Below are positions 17,180 through 25,286 of a stretch of DNA of 64,000 nt, piece after piece; position 1 is the stretch's first letter; each line of letters starts with the position of its first letter. The notes under the pieces were generated by a model. It did not search any database, was not told the DNA's origin, and saw only the letters and a program-made list of their open reading frames with translations. The position numbers were made by a program, and so were the translations under genes. The DNA comes from Mesorhizobium sp. 113-3-3 (GTDB taxonomy: Bacteria > Pseudomonadota > Alphaproteobacteria > Rhizobiales > Rhizobiaceae). The DNA lies in assembly GCF_016756495.1 (NCBI RefSeq), contig NZ_AP023243.1, forward strand, positions 4,406,501 through 4,470,500, given 5' to 3'.

Positions 17180-17950
17180 ATGACCGGATATGTCCAATTC
17201 ATTGACACGGCGAAGTCGTTCGGCCCCGTCAATGTGGTGCGCAAGACCAGCCTTGGCCTCGATCGCAATTCGCTGGTCGTCTTCCTCGGACCCTCGGGTT
17301 GCGGCAAGACCACGCTGATGCGCATGGTCGGCGGTCTTGACGAGCCGAGTTCGGGTTCGATCCTGCTTGGTGGCGAAAAGGTCGTCAGGCCGGACCGCCG
17401 GCGCGGCATGGTGTTCCAGTCCTATTCTTCCTTTCCCTGGCTGACGGTCGAGAAGAACATCGCCTTCGGCATGCGTTACAGGAAGGACCTCGACGCGACG
17501 CAGAAGGCCGAGCGCATCGGCCATTATCTCGACCTGTTCGGGCTCGCCGACTTCGCAAACTCCTATCCGAACCGGATCTCGGGCGGCATGCGCCAGCGCG
17601 TGGCCATTGCGCGCACGCTGGCGGCCGGTTCCGATGTGCTGTTGATGGACGAGCCTTTCGGCGCGCTCGACGCGCTGACGCGCGAACGCCTGCAGGTCGA
17701 ACTGCGGCAGATCCAGATCCGCGAGGAAAAGACCGTCATCTTCGTCACCCATGACGTGGAAGAAGCGGTGTTCCTTGCCGACCGCATCATCCTGTTCTCA
17801 CGCCGCCCGGCTTCCGTCGTCGCCGACATCGACGTGGCGGCCGAGCTCGGTGCGGACCGGCCGCTGGAAATCCGCGAAACCCAGAAGTTCTTCGAACTGC
17901 GCAACAAGGTCCTGCACCTCATCCGCAACGAAACCGGAGTGGTCGTATGA
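17180..17950 (+). CDS. ABC transporter ATP-binding protein, NitT/TauT type
   Basis: A 256-residue cytosolic ATPase that powers the importer. Walker A is GPSGCGKTT (residues 37-45), the Q-loop lies in FQSYSSFPW, the signature is ISGGMRQR, Walker B is VLLMDEP and the switch histidine is in THDVEEA. All are intact. The ATG was chosen over a longer frame that overlaps the permease. Its stop overlaps the next gene as ATGA, tying transport genes and catabolic genes into one operon. Confidence 0.95.
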   Translation: MTGYVQFIDTAKSFGPVNVVRKTSLGLDRNSLVVFLGPSGCGKTTLMRMVGGLDEPSSGSILLGGEKVVRPDRRRGMVFQSYSSFPWLTVEKNIAFGMRYRKDLDATQKAERIGHYLDLFGLADFANSYPNRISGGMRQRVAIARTLAAGSDVLLMDEPFGALDALTRERLQVELRQIQIREEKTVIFVTHDVEEAVFLADRIILFSRRPASVVADIDVAAELGADRPLEIRETQKFFELRNKVLHLIRNETGVVV

Positions 17951-18702
17951 GCCTCTCCTTTTCCGGAAAGACGGTAGTGATCACCGGGGCCAGCCGCGGC
18001 ATCGGGCTCGGCATAGCCAGGGGATTCGCGCAGGCCGGAGCCACGCTGCATCTCATCGCCAATGACGCGGCCGTGCACGAACGCGCACGGGAACTCGGCG
18101 CTACCAGCGCGCAGGCCGACATCGCCGATCGTACGGCCGCCGCGGCGGCGCTCGAACAAGTTGCCCGCATAGACGTGCTCATCAACAATGCCGGCCTTGA
18201 ACTGATGACGCCGATCACCGACAGCGGCGACGAGACCGAAGCCGCTTTCCGGCGCATCATCGAGATCAACATCATCGGTACGGCGCTGGTCACCGCTCGC
18301 GCTCTGCCGCGTATGCAAGCGGCTGCGGCGATCATCAACACCGCCTCGATCTGGGGCCGCGTCGCCGAAGCGCGTTTCGGCGCCTACGTCGCCTCCAAGC
18401 ACGCCATTATCGGCCTGACCAAGACCTGGGCCAGGGAGCTTGGGCCGAAAGGCATCCGCGTCAATGCGGTCTGCCCCGGATGGGTTCGCACCGAGGCGTC
18501 GATGCGCTCGCTTGGCCGCATGGCGGATGAAGGCGGCGTCGACGAAGCGGCGCTGCTAGAGGACATCGTCGGCGCGCAGGCCCTGCCCGGCCTGATGGAG
18601 CCGGCCGACATGGCCGGCACCTATCTGTTCCTGGCATCCAGCCTCGCGGCCAACATCACCGGGCAATCGCTCGGCGTCGACAGGGGAGAAGTGCCTTGGT
18701 AG
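17947..18702 (+). CDS. SDR family oxidoreductase (first of two)
   Basis: A 251-residue classical short-chain dehydrogenase. The cofactor motif is GASRGIG (residues 14-20), the structural motif is NNAG, the catalytic serine lies in INTASIWG and Tyr-x3-Lys is YVASK. It likely uses NAD(P) on a hydroxyl or keto group of the imported compound. The start overlaps the ATPase stop by 4 bases. It is only distantly like the second SDR next door, so they probably catalyse different steps rather than forming one dimer. Confidence 0.92.
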   Translation: MSLSFSGKTVVITGASRGIGLGIARGFAQAGATLHLIANDAAVHERARELGATSAQADIADRTAAAAALEQVARIDVLINNAGLELMTPITDSGDETEAAFRRIIEINIIGTALVTARALPRMQAAAAIINTASIWGRVAEARFGAYVASKHAIIGLTKTWARELGPKGIRVNAVCPGWVRTEASMRSLGRMADEGGVDEAALLEDIVGAQALPGLMEPADMAGTYLFLASSLAANITGQSLGVDRGEVPW

Positions 18703-19403
18703 TCCCGCTCCGCGGAAAACGCGCGCTGGTCACCGGCGCGGCGAGCGGCATCGGCCGCGCGACGGCGCTCGCCCTGCAGGAGGCCGGGGCGACCGTGCTC
18801 GGGCTCGATCTCAGGGCGTCCGAAGGCGATATCCCGATCCTTGCCTGCGATCTCGCCAGCGAGGCCGACATCGTTGCGGCGGTCGGCCAAGGCGCGGAGC
18901 GGATCGGCGGCTACGATATCCTCGTCAACAATGCCGGCATCCTGCAGGAAGCCTCGCTTGACGCGATCTCGCTCGACCATGTCGACCGCATGTTCGCCGT
19001 CAATGTGCGCGGCGCGATCCTCGTCGCACGCGAAGTCCTGCCGCATCTTCCCGACGGCGGACGCATCATCAACATCGCATCCGAACTCGCCTATCTCGGC
19101 CGGGCGGACGCCTCGGTCTATTGCGCGACCAAGGCGGCACTGCTCGGGCTGACCCGCTCCTGGGCACGCGAGCTTGCGCCCGGAATACTGGTCAACGCCG
19201 TGGCGCCAGGGCCCACCGACACACCGCTTCTCGGCTTCGAGGCCCTGAGCGAAAGCCAGCGCGCGCTGGAAACGACCCATCCGTTGGGGCGGATCGGCCG
19301 GCCGGATGAAATCGCCTCCGCGGTGGTTTTCCTGGCCGGCCCGGGCGCCACCTTCTTCACCGGACAATGCCTGGGCGCCAATGGCGGCGCGGCGATGCTT
19401 TGA
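18696..19403 (+). CDS. SDR family oxidoreductase (second of two)
   Basis: A 235-residue classical SDR with GAASGIG cofactor loop, NNAG, catalytic Ser in INIASELAY and YCATK. It begins at TTG inside the end of the preceding gene (7-base overlap) with a strong GGGGAG site upstream, so translation is coupled. Family relatives include 3-hydroxy acid and sugar-acid dehydrogenases. The context suggests oxidation within the same catabolic route as the creatininase that follows 6 bases later. Confidence 0.92.
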   Translation: MVVPLRGKRALVTGAASGIGRATALALQEAGATVLGLDLRASEGDIPILACDLASEADIVAAVGQGAERIGGYDILVNNAGILQEASLDAISLDHVDRMFAVNVRGAILVAREVLPHLPDGGRIINIASELAYLGRADASVYCATKAALLGLTRSWARELAPGILVNAVAPGPTDTPLLGFEALSESQRALETTHPLGRIGRPDEIASAVVFLAGPGATFFTGQCLGANGGAAML

Positions 19404-19409
19404 GATGGG

Positions 19410-20186
19410 ATGATGATGAAAGACAGGGTTTTCCTCGCCGAATTGACGTGGCCGGAGGCCGAGAAGCGGATCGCCGCGGGCGCTCCGGTCTTCCTGCCGC
19501 TCGGCTCGACCGAACAGCATGGCCACCACATGGCCATGAATGTCGATGTCGTCATCCCGACCGCCATCGCCGAGACGGTGGCCAGGCAGGTTGGCGGCCT
19601 CGTTGCGCCGACCATCGCCTATGGCAACCGCTCGCAACCAAGGACCGGCGGCGGTCCAGCCTTTCCCGGCACGATCAACATTACGGCGCACACGTTTTCG
19701 CTCATCGTCAAGGATGTGATCTGCGATCTCTATCGCCAGAAGGTCCGGCGCATCGTCGTCCTAAATGGCCATTACGAGAATATTGGCCCGTCGATCGAGG
19801 GCATTGAACTCGCGCTCGACGCCATCGGCCGCGAGCGTGCGACCGACCTGACGATCCTGCGCATCGACCATTGGGAAATGGTGCGCGCCGAGACGCTGAC
19901 AAAAGTGTTCCCCGACGGCTACCCCGGCATCGAACTCGAGCATGCCAGCGTGATCGAGACCTCGATGATGCTGGCACTGCGCCCCGAACTCGTCGATCTC
20001 GACAAGGCGCTGCATGACGGCCCGGCGCAGTTCAAGCCCTACGACCGTTATCCCAGGCCGGCCGAGGAAGTACCGCCGTCTGGCGTGCTGTCGCTGACCG
20101 AGGGTTCGTCGGCGCAAAAGGGCCGATGGCTGCTCGACGACTGCGAGACGCGGATCGTTGAAATCGTCAAACGTGAATTCTTCTGA
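19410..20186 (+). CDS. Creatininase family amidohydrolase, close to creatinine amidohydrolase
   Basis: A 258-residue metal-dependent amidase. Metal-ligand motifs are STEQHGHH (Glu, His), NVDVVIP (Asp), NGHYEN (His) and the ELEHASVIETS block. NGHYEN and the LALRPELVDLDKALHDGPAQFKPYD stretch resemble Pseudomonas creatinine amidohydrolase more than the mycofactocin or FAPy branches of the family; this comparison is from memory. The reaction would open a cyclic amide such as creatinine. It lies between two SDR genes and a ureohydrolase, supporting a guanidino substrate. Confidence 0.87.
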   Translation: MMMKDRVFLAELTWPEAEKRIAAGAPVFLPLGSTEQHGHHMAMNVDVVIPTAIAETVARQVGGLVAPTIAYGNRSQPRTGGGPAFPGTINITAHTFSLIVKDVICDLYRQKVRRIVVLNGHYENIGPSIEGIELALDAIGRERATDLTILRIDHWEMVRAETLTKVFPDGYPGIELEHASVIETSMMLALRPELVDLDKALHDGPAQFKPYDRYPRPAEEVPPSGVLSLTEGSSAQKGRWLLDDCETRIVEIVKREFF

Positions 20187-20198
20187 GGTGCCGACACT

Positions 20199-21170
20199 AT
20201 GAACAGCAATTTCTTCCAGCCGGTCGACGCCTCGGCGGTTCCCCGTTTTGCCGGGCTCTCGACCTTCATGCGGCTGCCGGCGGTGGCGAGCGCCGAGGGG
20301 CTCGACATCGCGCTCGTCGGCATACCGTGGGACGGCGGCACGACCAACCGCGCGGGCGCACGGCACGGCCCGCGCGAGATCCGCAACCAGTCGAGCCTGA
20401 TGCGGCGCGCCCACCATGTGTCGGGCATCGAGCCGTTCAGCATCGCCAACGTCGCCGACGTCGGCGACCTCTCGGTCAATCCGATCAACCTGATGGACGG
20501 GTTGAAGCGCATCGAGGACGGCATCGCCGCTATCGTGGCGGCAGGCGCCATTCCGCTGGCCGCCGGCGGCGATCATCTGACGACCTTGCCAGTGCTGCGC
20601 GCCGTGGCCAGGGATCGTCCGGTCGGCATGATCCATTTCGATGCGCATTCCGACACCAATGACCGTTATTTCGGCGACAATCCCTACACGCACGGCACGC
20701 CGTTCCGCCGCGCGATCGAAGAGGGACTGCTCGATCCCAAACGGGTCGTGCAGATCGGCATTCGCGGCTCGATCTACGAGCCCGGCGAACATGACTGGGC
20801 GATCGCCCAGGGCATTCGCATCATCTACATGGAGGAGTTCGTCCGGCGGGGTGCTGCCAGCGTCATGGAGGAGGCGCGCGCCATCGCCGGAGCCGGCCCG
20901 ACCTATGTGACCTTCGACATCGACTGCATCGACCCGTCGATGGCGCCGGGAACAGGCACGCCCGAGCTCGGCGGCTTCACCACCCGCGAGGCGCAGGAAA
21001 TGGTCCGCCTGCTCGACGGACTGAACATTGTCGGCGCCGATGTCGTGGAAGTGGCGCCGCCGTTCGATCTCGGCAGCATGACGGCGCTGGCGGGTGCGAC
21101 GATGATGTTCGAACTGCTGTGCGTGCTGGCGAAGTCGGTCCACGAAGCGCGAGCGCGCAAGATCAGGTAA
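20199..21170 (+). CDS. Ureohydrolase family (agmatinase-like guanidino hydrolase)
   Basis: A 323-residue Mn- or Ni-dependent ureohydrolase that releases urea from a guanidino compound. All metal ligands are visible: GGDH, HFDAHSDT (Asp, His, Asp) and DIDCIDPSMAPGTGTPE. The family covers agmatinase, guanidinobutyrase, guanidinopropionase and guanidine hydrolase; the substrate loop here does not settle which. It is last in the cluster, 12 bases after the creatininase, so the likely substrate is the ring-opened product of that enzyme. Its end overlaps a convergent gene by 8 bases. Confidence 0.93.
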   Translation: MNSNFFQPVDASAVPRFAGLSTFMRLPAVASAEGLDIALVGIPWDGGTTNRAGARHGPREIRNQSSLMRRAHHVSGIEPFSIANVADVGDLSVNPINLMDGLKRIEDGIAAIVAAGAIPLAAGGDHLTTLPVLRAVARDRPVGMIHFDAHSDTNDRYFGDNPYTHGTPFRRAIEEGLLDPKRVVQIGIRGSIYEPGEHDWAIAQGIRIIYMEEFVRRGAASVMEEARAIAGAGPTYVTFDIDCIDPSMAPGTGTPELGGFTTREAQEMVRLLDGLNIVGADVVEVAPPFDLGSMTALAGATMMFELLCVLAKSVHEARARKIR

Positions 21171-21534
21171 AGGCGCCTATGGTCGACGCCATTGCCACGA
21201 GGACGGCCAGCCCCGCCGCCACCGACAGCCCGTTGAGAACGATCCCCAGAAGGCCAAGGGCGCGACTGTCGTTCGAACGCGCCAGCGCCATCACGCCGAA
21301 AACCGCGCCGGTGATATGCGCCAGCGGAGCGGCCAGCAGAAACACCAGCATGAAGAAGGCGGTGGCGATGTTCTGGACGAGTTGCGAAGCGTCGCTCGGC
21401 ATCGCCACCATTATGGCGATGGCAATCGCTCCCGCAGCGAAGGCCGCCAACGCCAGTATGACCGAACGTTTACCGAACCTGCTGCGAGCCACGGCGCCAG
21501 GCATGGCCACCGCGCTTCTTCCCCATTGTGCCAC
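21163..21534 (-). CDS. Small multi-span membrane protein (DUF4190-like)
   Basis: About 123 residues with three hydrophobic segments (VILALAAFAAGAIAIAIMVAM, ATAFFMLVFLLAAPLAHITGAVFGVMAL and LGLLGIVLNGLSVAAGLAVLVAMAST). The layout with a GLLGIVLNGLS end resembles DUF4190-type proteins of unknown role. A GTG start at 21534 is proposed since GGGGGG lies 5 bases upstream; a longer GTG frame to 21561 is possible. The coding end overlaps the ureohydrolase stop. Confidence 0.65.
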   Translation of the reverse strand: MAQWGRSAVAMPGAVARSRFGKRSVILALAAFAAGAIAIAIMVAMPSDASQLVQNIATAFFMLVFLLAAPLAHITGAVFGVMALARSNDSRALGLLGIVLNGLSVAAGLAVLVAMASTIGAFT

Positions 21535-21550
21535 TGTTGCCCCCCGGTTA

Positions 21551-21587
21551 GAGCTGTTCACCGTTTCATGGAAACGGTGAACAGCTC
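21551..21587. repeat. Perfect 17-bp inverted repeat
   Basis: GAGCTGTTCACCGTTTC and GAAACGGTGAACAGCTC flank a 3-base ATG loop. It lies directly upstream of the small membrane-protein gene and beside a copy of a short dispersed repeat. It could be an operator, a bidirectional terminator or a repeat-family palindrome. Confidence 0.8.
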
Positions 21588-21599
21588 CAACTGTTTGTC

Positions 21600-21652
21600 T
21601 TGACGCAATACCGGACGGAAAACCGCTACAGACTTTTCCTGTAATTGCTCTA
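21600..21652. repeat. Short interspersed repeat, copy A
   Basis: A 53-base unit running TTGACGCAATACCGGACGGA to AATTGCTCTA, matching copy B at 41734-41786 over its full length with a handful of substitutions. The ends carry GCAAT/ATTGC words in inverted orientation. I recall this unit as very common in intergenic DNA of Mesorhizobium and related rhizobia. Confidence 0.85.
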
Positions 21653-21657
21653 ACCGC

Positions 21658-22425
21658 TCAAAGCGGATATTCAGCATAAAACTCCAGCACGCGCTGCTTG
21701 AAGGTCTTGTCCCCGACCGCCAGCATATGGTCCCTGCCCTCGATGTGGAAGGCCCTGGCGTTCGGCATCAGGGCAGCGAGTTCGTCCGGCGAGCCGCCAA
21801 TGTCGTCCGTGGTGCCGACCGCGACCAGCGTCGGCTGGGCGATGCGGGCAATATCATCCTCGCTGAGCAACTCCCGCGATGTGGCGATGCAGGCGGCAAG
21901 CGCCCGGCGATCGCTGCGGGTCTGGTCGGCGAAGGCGCGGAAAGAGCGGCCACGCGGATGAGTGGTGGCGGTCGGATCGTCAACAAGCAGGGCCGCGGCA
22001 ATCGGATCCCAATCGCCGACGCCGTCGATCATGCCGATGCCGAGGCCGCCAAAGACCAGCGTCGCCACCTTGTCCGGATCGGACAGAGCCAGAAACGCCG
22101 CGATGCGCGCGCCCATCGAATAGCCCATGACATGAGCCCGTTCTATGCCGAGATGGTCGAGCAGCGCGGCGGCATCCGAGGCCATTTTCGCCGGCGTATA
22201 ATCGGCCTCGTCGTAGCTTTTCGATGACGAGCCATGGCCGCGATTGTCGAAGGCGATGGCGCGATAGCCGGCATCGTTGAGCGTCTTGAACCAGCCGGGC
22301 GATACCCAGTTGACATAGTGGCTCGAAGCGAAGCCGTGGATCATGAGCACAGGGTCGCCCTGCCCCGACGCCGGTTGGCGGTCGAGGAAGGCAAGGTCGA
22401 ACCCGTCATGAGTGAAGAACTGCAT
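21658..22425 (-). CDS. Alpha/beta hydrolase
   Basis: A 255-residue cytosolic alpha/beta hydrolase. HGFASSH forms the oxyanion region, FDNRGHGSS precedes the nucleophile elbow GYSMGARI (Ser near residue 100), and the acid and histidine lie in GTTDDIGG and GRDHMLAV. The fold resembles haloalkane dehalogenase/3-oxoadipate lactonase-type hydrolases; substrate unknown. I chose the ATG giving MQFFTHDG with GGAG upstream, because the longer frame adds 87 residues that run back into the DUF192 gene. It follows that gene at a 19-base distance. Confidence 0.88.
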   Translation of the reverse strand: MQFFTHDGFDLAFLDRQPASGQGDPVLMIHGFASSHYVNWVSPGWFKTLNDAGYRAIAFDNRGHGSSSKSYDEADYTPAKMASDAAALLDHLGIERAHVMGYSMGARIAAFLALSDPDKVATLVFGGLGIGMIDGVGDWDPIAAALLVDDPTATTHPRGRSFRAFADQTRSDRRALAACIATSRELLSEDDIARIAQPTLVAVGTTDDIGGSPDELAALMPNARAFHIEGRDHMLAVGDKTFKQRVLEFYAEYPL

Positions 22426-22444
22426 CGGCTGCTCCACCTCGCGT

Positions 22445-23005
22445 TCAGCCGCCGCCGTTGGGCGCATCGCCATTGTCCGGCGGCGGCACGCCGGGCCCGG
22501 ATACAGTGCCGACCGCCGGATGGCGCAACAGGTCGCCATACCCGATGCCCAATTTGGCGGCGGTGCCGGCCTTGAGCTCGAGCACGAAGCGCACGGGCAC
22601 GCCGGGGGAAATGATGGCCTGGGATTGCGGTTCGCCATGCTTGACGGCGCGGATCTTGCCATCCTGGCCGACAAAGACCAGGTCAAGCGGCATCGGCGTG
22701 TTCTGCATCCAGAAACTGACCTGCTGCTGTATCTCGAAGACGAACAGCATGCCGTGATCGTCAGCCATGTCCTGGCGGTACATCAAGCCGGCCTCGCGCT
22801 CCGCGTCGGTGTCGGCGATTTCGATCGAAAAAGAGCGGTTGCCATCTTTCGTCACCACGACCAGCGGCGTCGGATCGACCGGAAGGATCATCGCCCGGCT
22901 GTCGGCAGAGGTCGGCCGTTCTGAGTAGAAGAAAACACCGGCGGCCACGATCACCGCAGCAATGGCGCATAGCACGCCCGCCGTCAGCCAGTTCCTGTGA
23001 GCCAT
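22445..23005 (-). CDS. DUF192 family protein, membrane-anchored or secreted
   Basis: A 186-residue protein with an N-terminal hydrophobic anchor (WLTAGVLCAIAAVIVAAGVFFY) and a DUF192 domain over about residues 45-165: AEREAGLMYRQDMADDHGMLF, SFWMQNTPMPLDLVFV and VLELKAGTAAKLGI. The family has a compact beta fold exposed outside the cytoplasm; function unknown. Gene order with a cold-shock gene 24 bases upstream is conserved in my recollection of Rhizobiales genomes. GAGGATC precedes the ATG. Confidence 0.9.
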   Translation of the reverse strand: MAHRNWLTAGVLCAIAAVIVAAGVFFYSERPTSADSRAMILPVDPTPLVVVTKDGNRSFSIEIADTDAEREAGLMYRQDMADDHGMLFVFEIQQQVSFWMQNTPMPLDLVFVGQDGKIRAVKHGEPQSQAIISPGVPVRFVLELKAGTAAKLGIGYGDLLRHPAVGTVSGPGVPPPDNGDAPNGGG

Positions 23006-23029
23006 CAAAGATCCTCGGCCGAATTCGTC

Positions 23030-23626
23030 CTAATGCGAAACCGGCAAGGTGCCCATATCGGGGTGAATTTCGGCGGCCATAAGGCCTTTGTCACCGCGGC
23101 CGAAACGGACAAGCACGACCTGGCCCGGCCGAAGCTCGGTGATGCCGTAGCGGCGCAAGGTCTCCATGTGGACGAAAATATCCTCGGTGCCTTCGCCACG
23201 CGTCAGGAAGCCGAAGCCCTTGGTGCGGTTGAACCACTTGACCAAAGCGCGTTCGAGCCCGCTCTCCGGCGTCACCGCGACATGGGTGCGCTGTTCCTGC
23301 ATTTCCGCCGGATGGACGGCGGTGGTGACATCCATGGAAAGCACGCGGAAAGCCTGCAGCCCGCGATCGCCCTGCTTGACAAGGCAGACCACGCGCGCGC
23401 CTTCCAGGGCTGTCTGGAAACCGTCGCGCCGAAGACATGTCACATGGAGGAGGATATCGCCCGAGACACCGTCATCGGGGAGGATGAACCCATAGCCCTT
23501 GGCCACATCGAACCACTTAATGGCGCCGGCAATTTCGGTCAGGTCGGCGGCATCGCCGCCTTCGTCGCGTTTCAAGGCGTCGCCAAGGGTTCCGGCCCGC
23601 CCCGTCAAAGAGGCCTTTTCCCCCAT
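23030..23626 (-). CDS. Double cold-shock-domain protein
   Basis: A 198-residue protein with two cold-shock domains, at about residues 33-100 and 127-195. The second is canonical: [18 protein letters not shown] (RNP1) and [11 protein letters not shown] (RNP2). The first reads [18 protein letters not shown] but has [11 protein letters not shown] in RNP2, so the aromatic and valine of VFVH are replaced. These proteins bind single-stranded RNA or DNA; two-domain forms are typical of alphaproteobacteria. AGGGGG lies 8 bases before the chosen ATG. Likely co-transcribed with DUF192. Confidence 0.92.
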   Translation of the reverse strand: MGEKASLTGRAGTLGDALKRDEGGDAADLTEIAGAIKWFDVAKGYGFILPDDGVSGDILLHVTCLRRDGFQTALEGARVVCLVKQGDRGLQAFRVLSMDVTTAVHPAEMQEQRTHVAVTPESGLERALVKWFNRTKGFGFLTRGEGTEDIFVHMETLRRYGITELRPGQVVLVRFGRGDKGLMAAEIHPDMGTLPVSH

Positions 23627-23843
23627 AAGAATGCCCCCTTTTTTGCAAGAACACCGCAACTGATTCTTGACACCAGATTAACACCGCGGCTTCCGGTGTG
23701 TGCAAGACCTTCCCTGCCTTTTTTCACGGTTCATTGCGGGAATACCGGATTTGTTCTTTGCCGGCATCGCCGGCCGCGGGAGATTGCCCTTTCGCCGGGT
23801 CGACCCTATGTTGCGCCGCACCCCAACAGATCGAGGAAAACTC

Positions 23844-24284
23844 ATGCGCTATCTGCACACCATGGTCCGCGTCGCCGATGTCGATGCCTCGCTCGATTTC
23901 TACTGCAACAAGCTCGGGCTGAAGGAGGTCCGCCGCTACGAAAACGAGCAGGGCCGCTTCACGCTGATCTTCCTCGCCGCCTCCGAGGACGAGCAAAGCG
24001 GCATCAACGACAAGGCGCCGCTGATTGAACTCACCTACAATTGGGATCCGGAAGACTACAAGGGCGGGCGCAATTTCGGCCACCTCGCCTATGAGGTCGA
24101 TGACATCTACGCCACCTGCCAGCATCTGATGGACAACGGCGTCACCATCAACCGGCCGCCACGCGACGGCAACATGGCCTTCATCCGGTCACCGGACGGG
24201 ATTTCGATCGAGCTTCTGCAGAAAGGCCCGGCGAAAGCCAAGGCCGAGCCTTGGGCTTCGATGGCCAACACCGGAAGCTGGTAG
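23844..24284 (+). CDS. gloA: Lactoylglutathione lyase (glyoxalase I)
   Basis: Isomerises the methylglyoxal-glutathione hemithioacetal to lactoylglutathione. At 146 aa it has the usual length. [35 protein letters not shown] opens the chain; metal ligands are His5, Glu in LIELTYNW, His in [10 protein letters not shown] and Glu in [15 protein letters not shown] precedes the ATG; the longer upstream frame is non-homologous. Divergent from the cold-shock gene. The C-terminal ten residues exceed the E. coli enzyme slightly. Confidence 0.95.
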   Translation: MRYLHTMVRVADVDASLDFYCNKLGLKEVRRYENEQGRFTLIFLAASEDEQSGINDKAPLIELTYNWDPEDYKGGRNFGHLAYEVDDIYATCQHLMDNGVTINRPPRDGNMAFIRSPDGISIELLQKGPAKAKAEPWASMANTGSW

Positions 24285-24428
24285 GGATCGACCTGACACC
24301 GGGCGGAAGTTGCCCGGCGGTCTTTGGCGTTTTTCACGAACGCCCCTATCTACCCTGACATGACGCCAGCCTGGCAAGTCTGGCGCCATGTCAAGCAATG
24401 GGCGCCTGCCCTTCCGGAGAGTTCACTC

Positions 24429-24725
24429 ATGCCGACCAGCCGTGCCGATGTCGCCACAGAACATGCCAGCCGCTATCTGCAGCAGTTGTGCAAGCACTGG
24501 GCGCACAAGTTTCCTGTCGAGTTCGATCCAACCCATGGCACCATCGAGCTGACATCGCTGGGACGCACCGTCATGGATGCGGACGCGACCACGTTGCACA
24601 TTGTGGTATCAACGGAAGAAGCCGGGTCGATCGAGCGCCTGGAAAGTGTCGTCGCCGATCACATCAAGCGGTTTGCTTTCCGCGAAGAGCTGACCTTCGA
24701 CTGGAAACCCGCTCCGGCGGCGTAG
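24429..24725 (+). CDS. DUF2218 domain protein
   Basis: A 98-residue protein matching DUF2218: RADVATEHASRYLQQLCKHWAHKFPVEF, then GTIELTSLGRTVMDADATTLHIVV and a final HIKRFAFREELTFDW. Members are small cytosolic alpha/beta proteins often annotated near siderophore or metal genes, but no such genes are next to this one. GGAGAG lies 8 bases upstream of the ATG. It is convergent with the DUF1697 gene, with 6 bases between the stops. Confidence 0.9.
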   Translation: MPTSRADVATEHASRYLQQLCKHWAHKFPVEFDPTHGTIELTSLGRTVMDADATTLHIVVSTEEAGSIERLESVVADHIKRFAFREELTFDWKPAPAA

Positions 24726-24731
24726 CCCGGC

Positions 24732-25286
24732 CTAGGTCTTACCGGCCTGATCGGCCATCTCCAGCAGCGCCAGCACCGAGCGCCAGTTGCGCGCGGTGCC
24801 CGGCACCTTCAGAACGCGCGGAATGAGGTTGGCAAAGACCGACTTGCCGAGTCCGTCCGGCGCGCTGAGGTAAAGCACGTCGCCCTTGATCTCGAAGCGC
24901 TCGGGACCGGTGCACTTTTCAGCCAGCCGCGCCACCTCTTCGGTGGTCGGCTCACGCTCCAGCGCATAGGCGTGGAGCTTGGTGTGGTCGGCGGCCGCTT
25001 CCGGATAGGGATTTTCGCGCACCAGGCGTTCGAACCACGAGAGATCGCGCACCATGATGCGCGAATGAAAACCCCATTTCTTCTCGAAGGCCGCTTCGAT
25101 CTGTCTGGTCAGGGCAGCGGCGTCGCCCTTGCCGGCCCGGAACACGACATTGCCGCTCTGCACATAGGTGGCGACGCCGGAAAAGCCGAGATCCTCGAAG
25201 AACGCGCGCAACTCCGCCATCTTGACGATGCGGTTACCACCGACGTTGATGCCGGAAAACAGGGCGATGAAGACCTTTGCGCTCAT
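24732..25286 (-). CDS. DUF1697 family protein
   Basis: A 184-residue protein of the DUF1697 family: FIALFSGINVGGNRIVKMAELRAFFEDLGF at the start, YVQSGNVVF near residue 41, and the C-terminal TARNWRSVLALLEMA. The fold is ferredoxin-like; no biochemical role is established that I can state. Its ATG overlaps the ilvA stop by 4 bases, so it is translationally coupled to threonine ammonia-lyase. Confidence 0.92.
   Translation of the reverse strand: MSAKVFIALFSGINVGGNRIVKMAELRAFFEDLGFSGVATYVQSGNVVFRAGKGDAAALTRQIEAAFEKKWGFHSRIMVRDLSWFERLVRENPYPEAAADHTKLHAYALEREPTTEEVARLAEKCTGPERFEIKGDVLYLSAPDGLGKSVFANLIPRVLKVPGTARNWRSVLALLEMADQAGKT

Noticed and set aside
19761..21143. 460-codon frame opposite the creatininase and ureohydrolase genes
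   Set aside because: Shadow of two genes with intact metal-ligand motifs.
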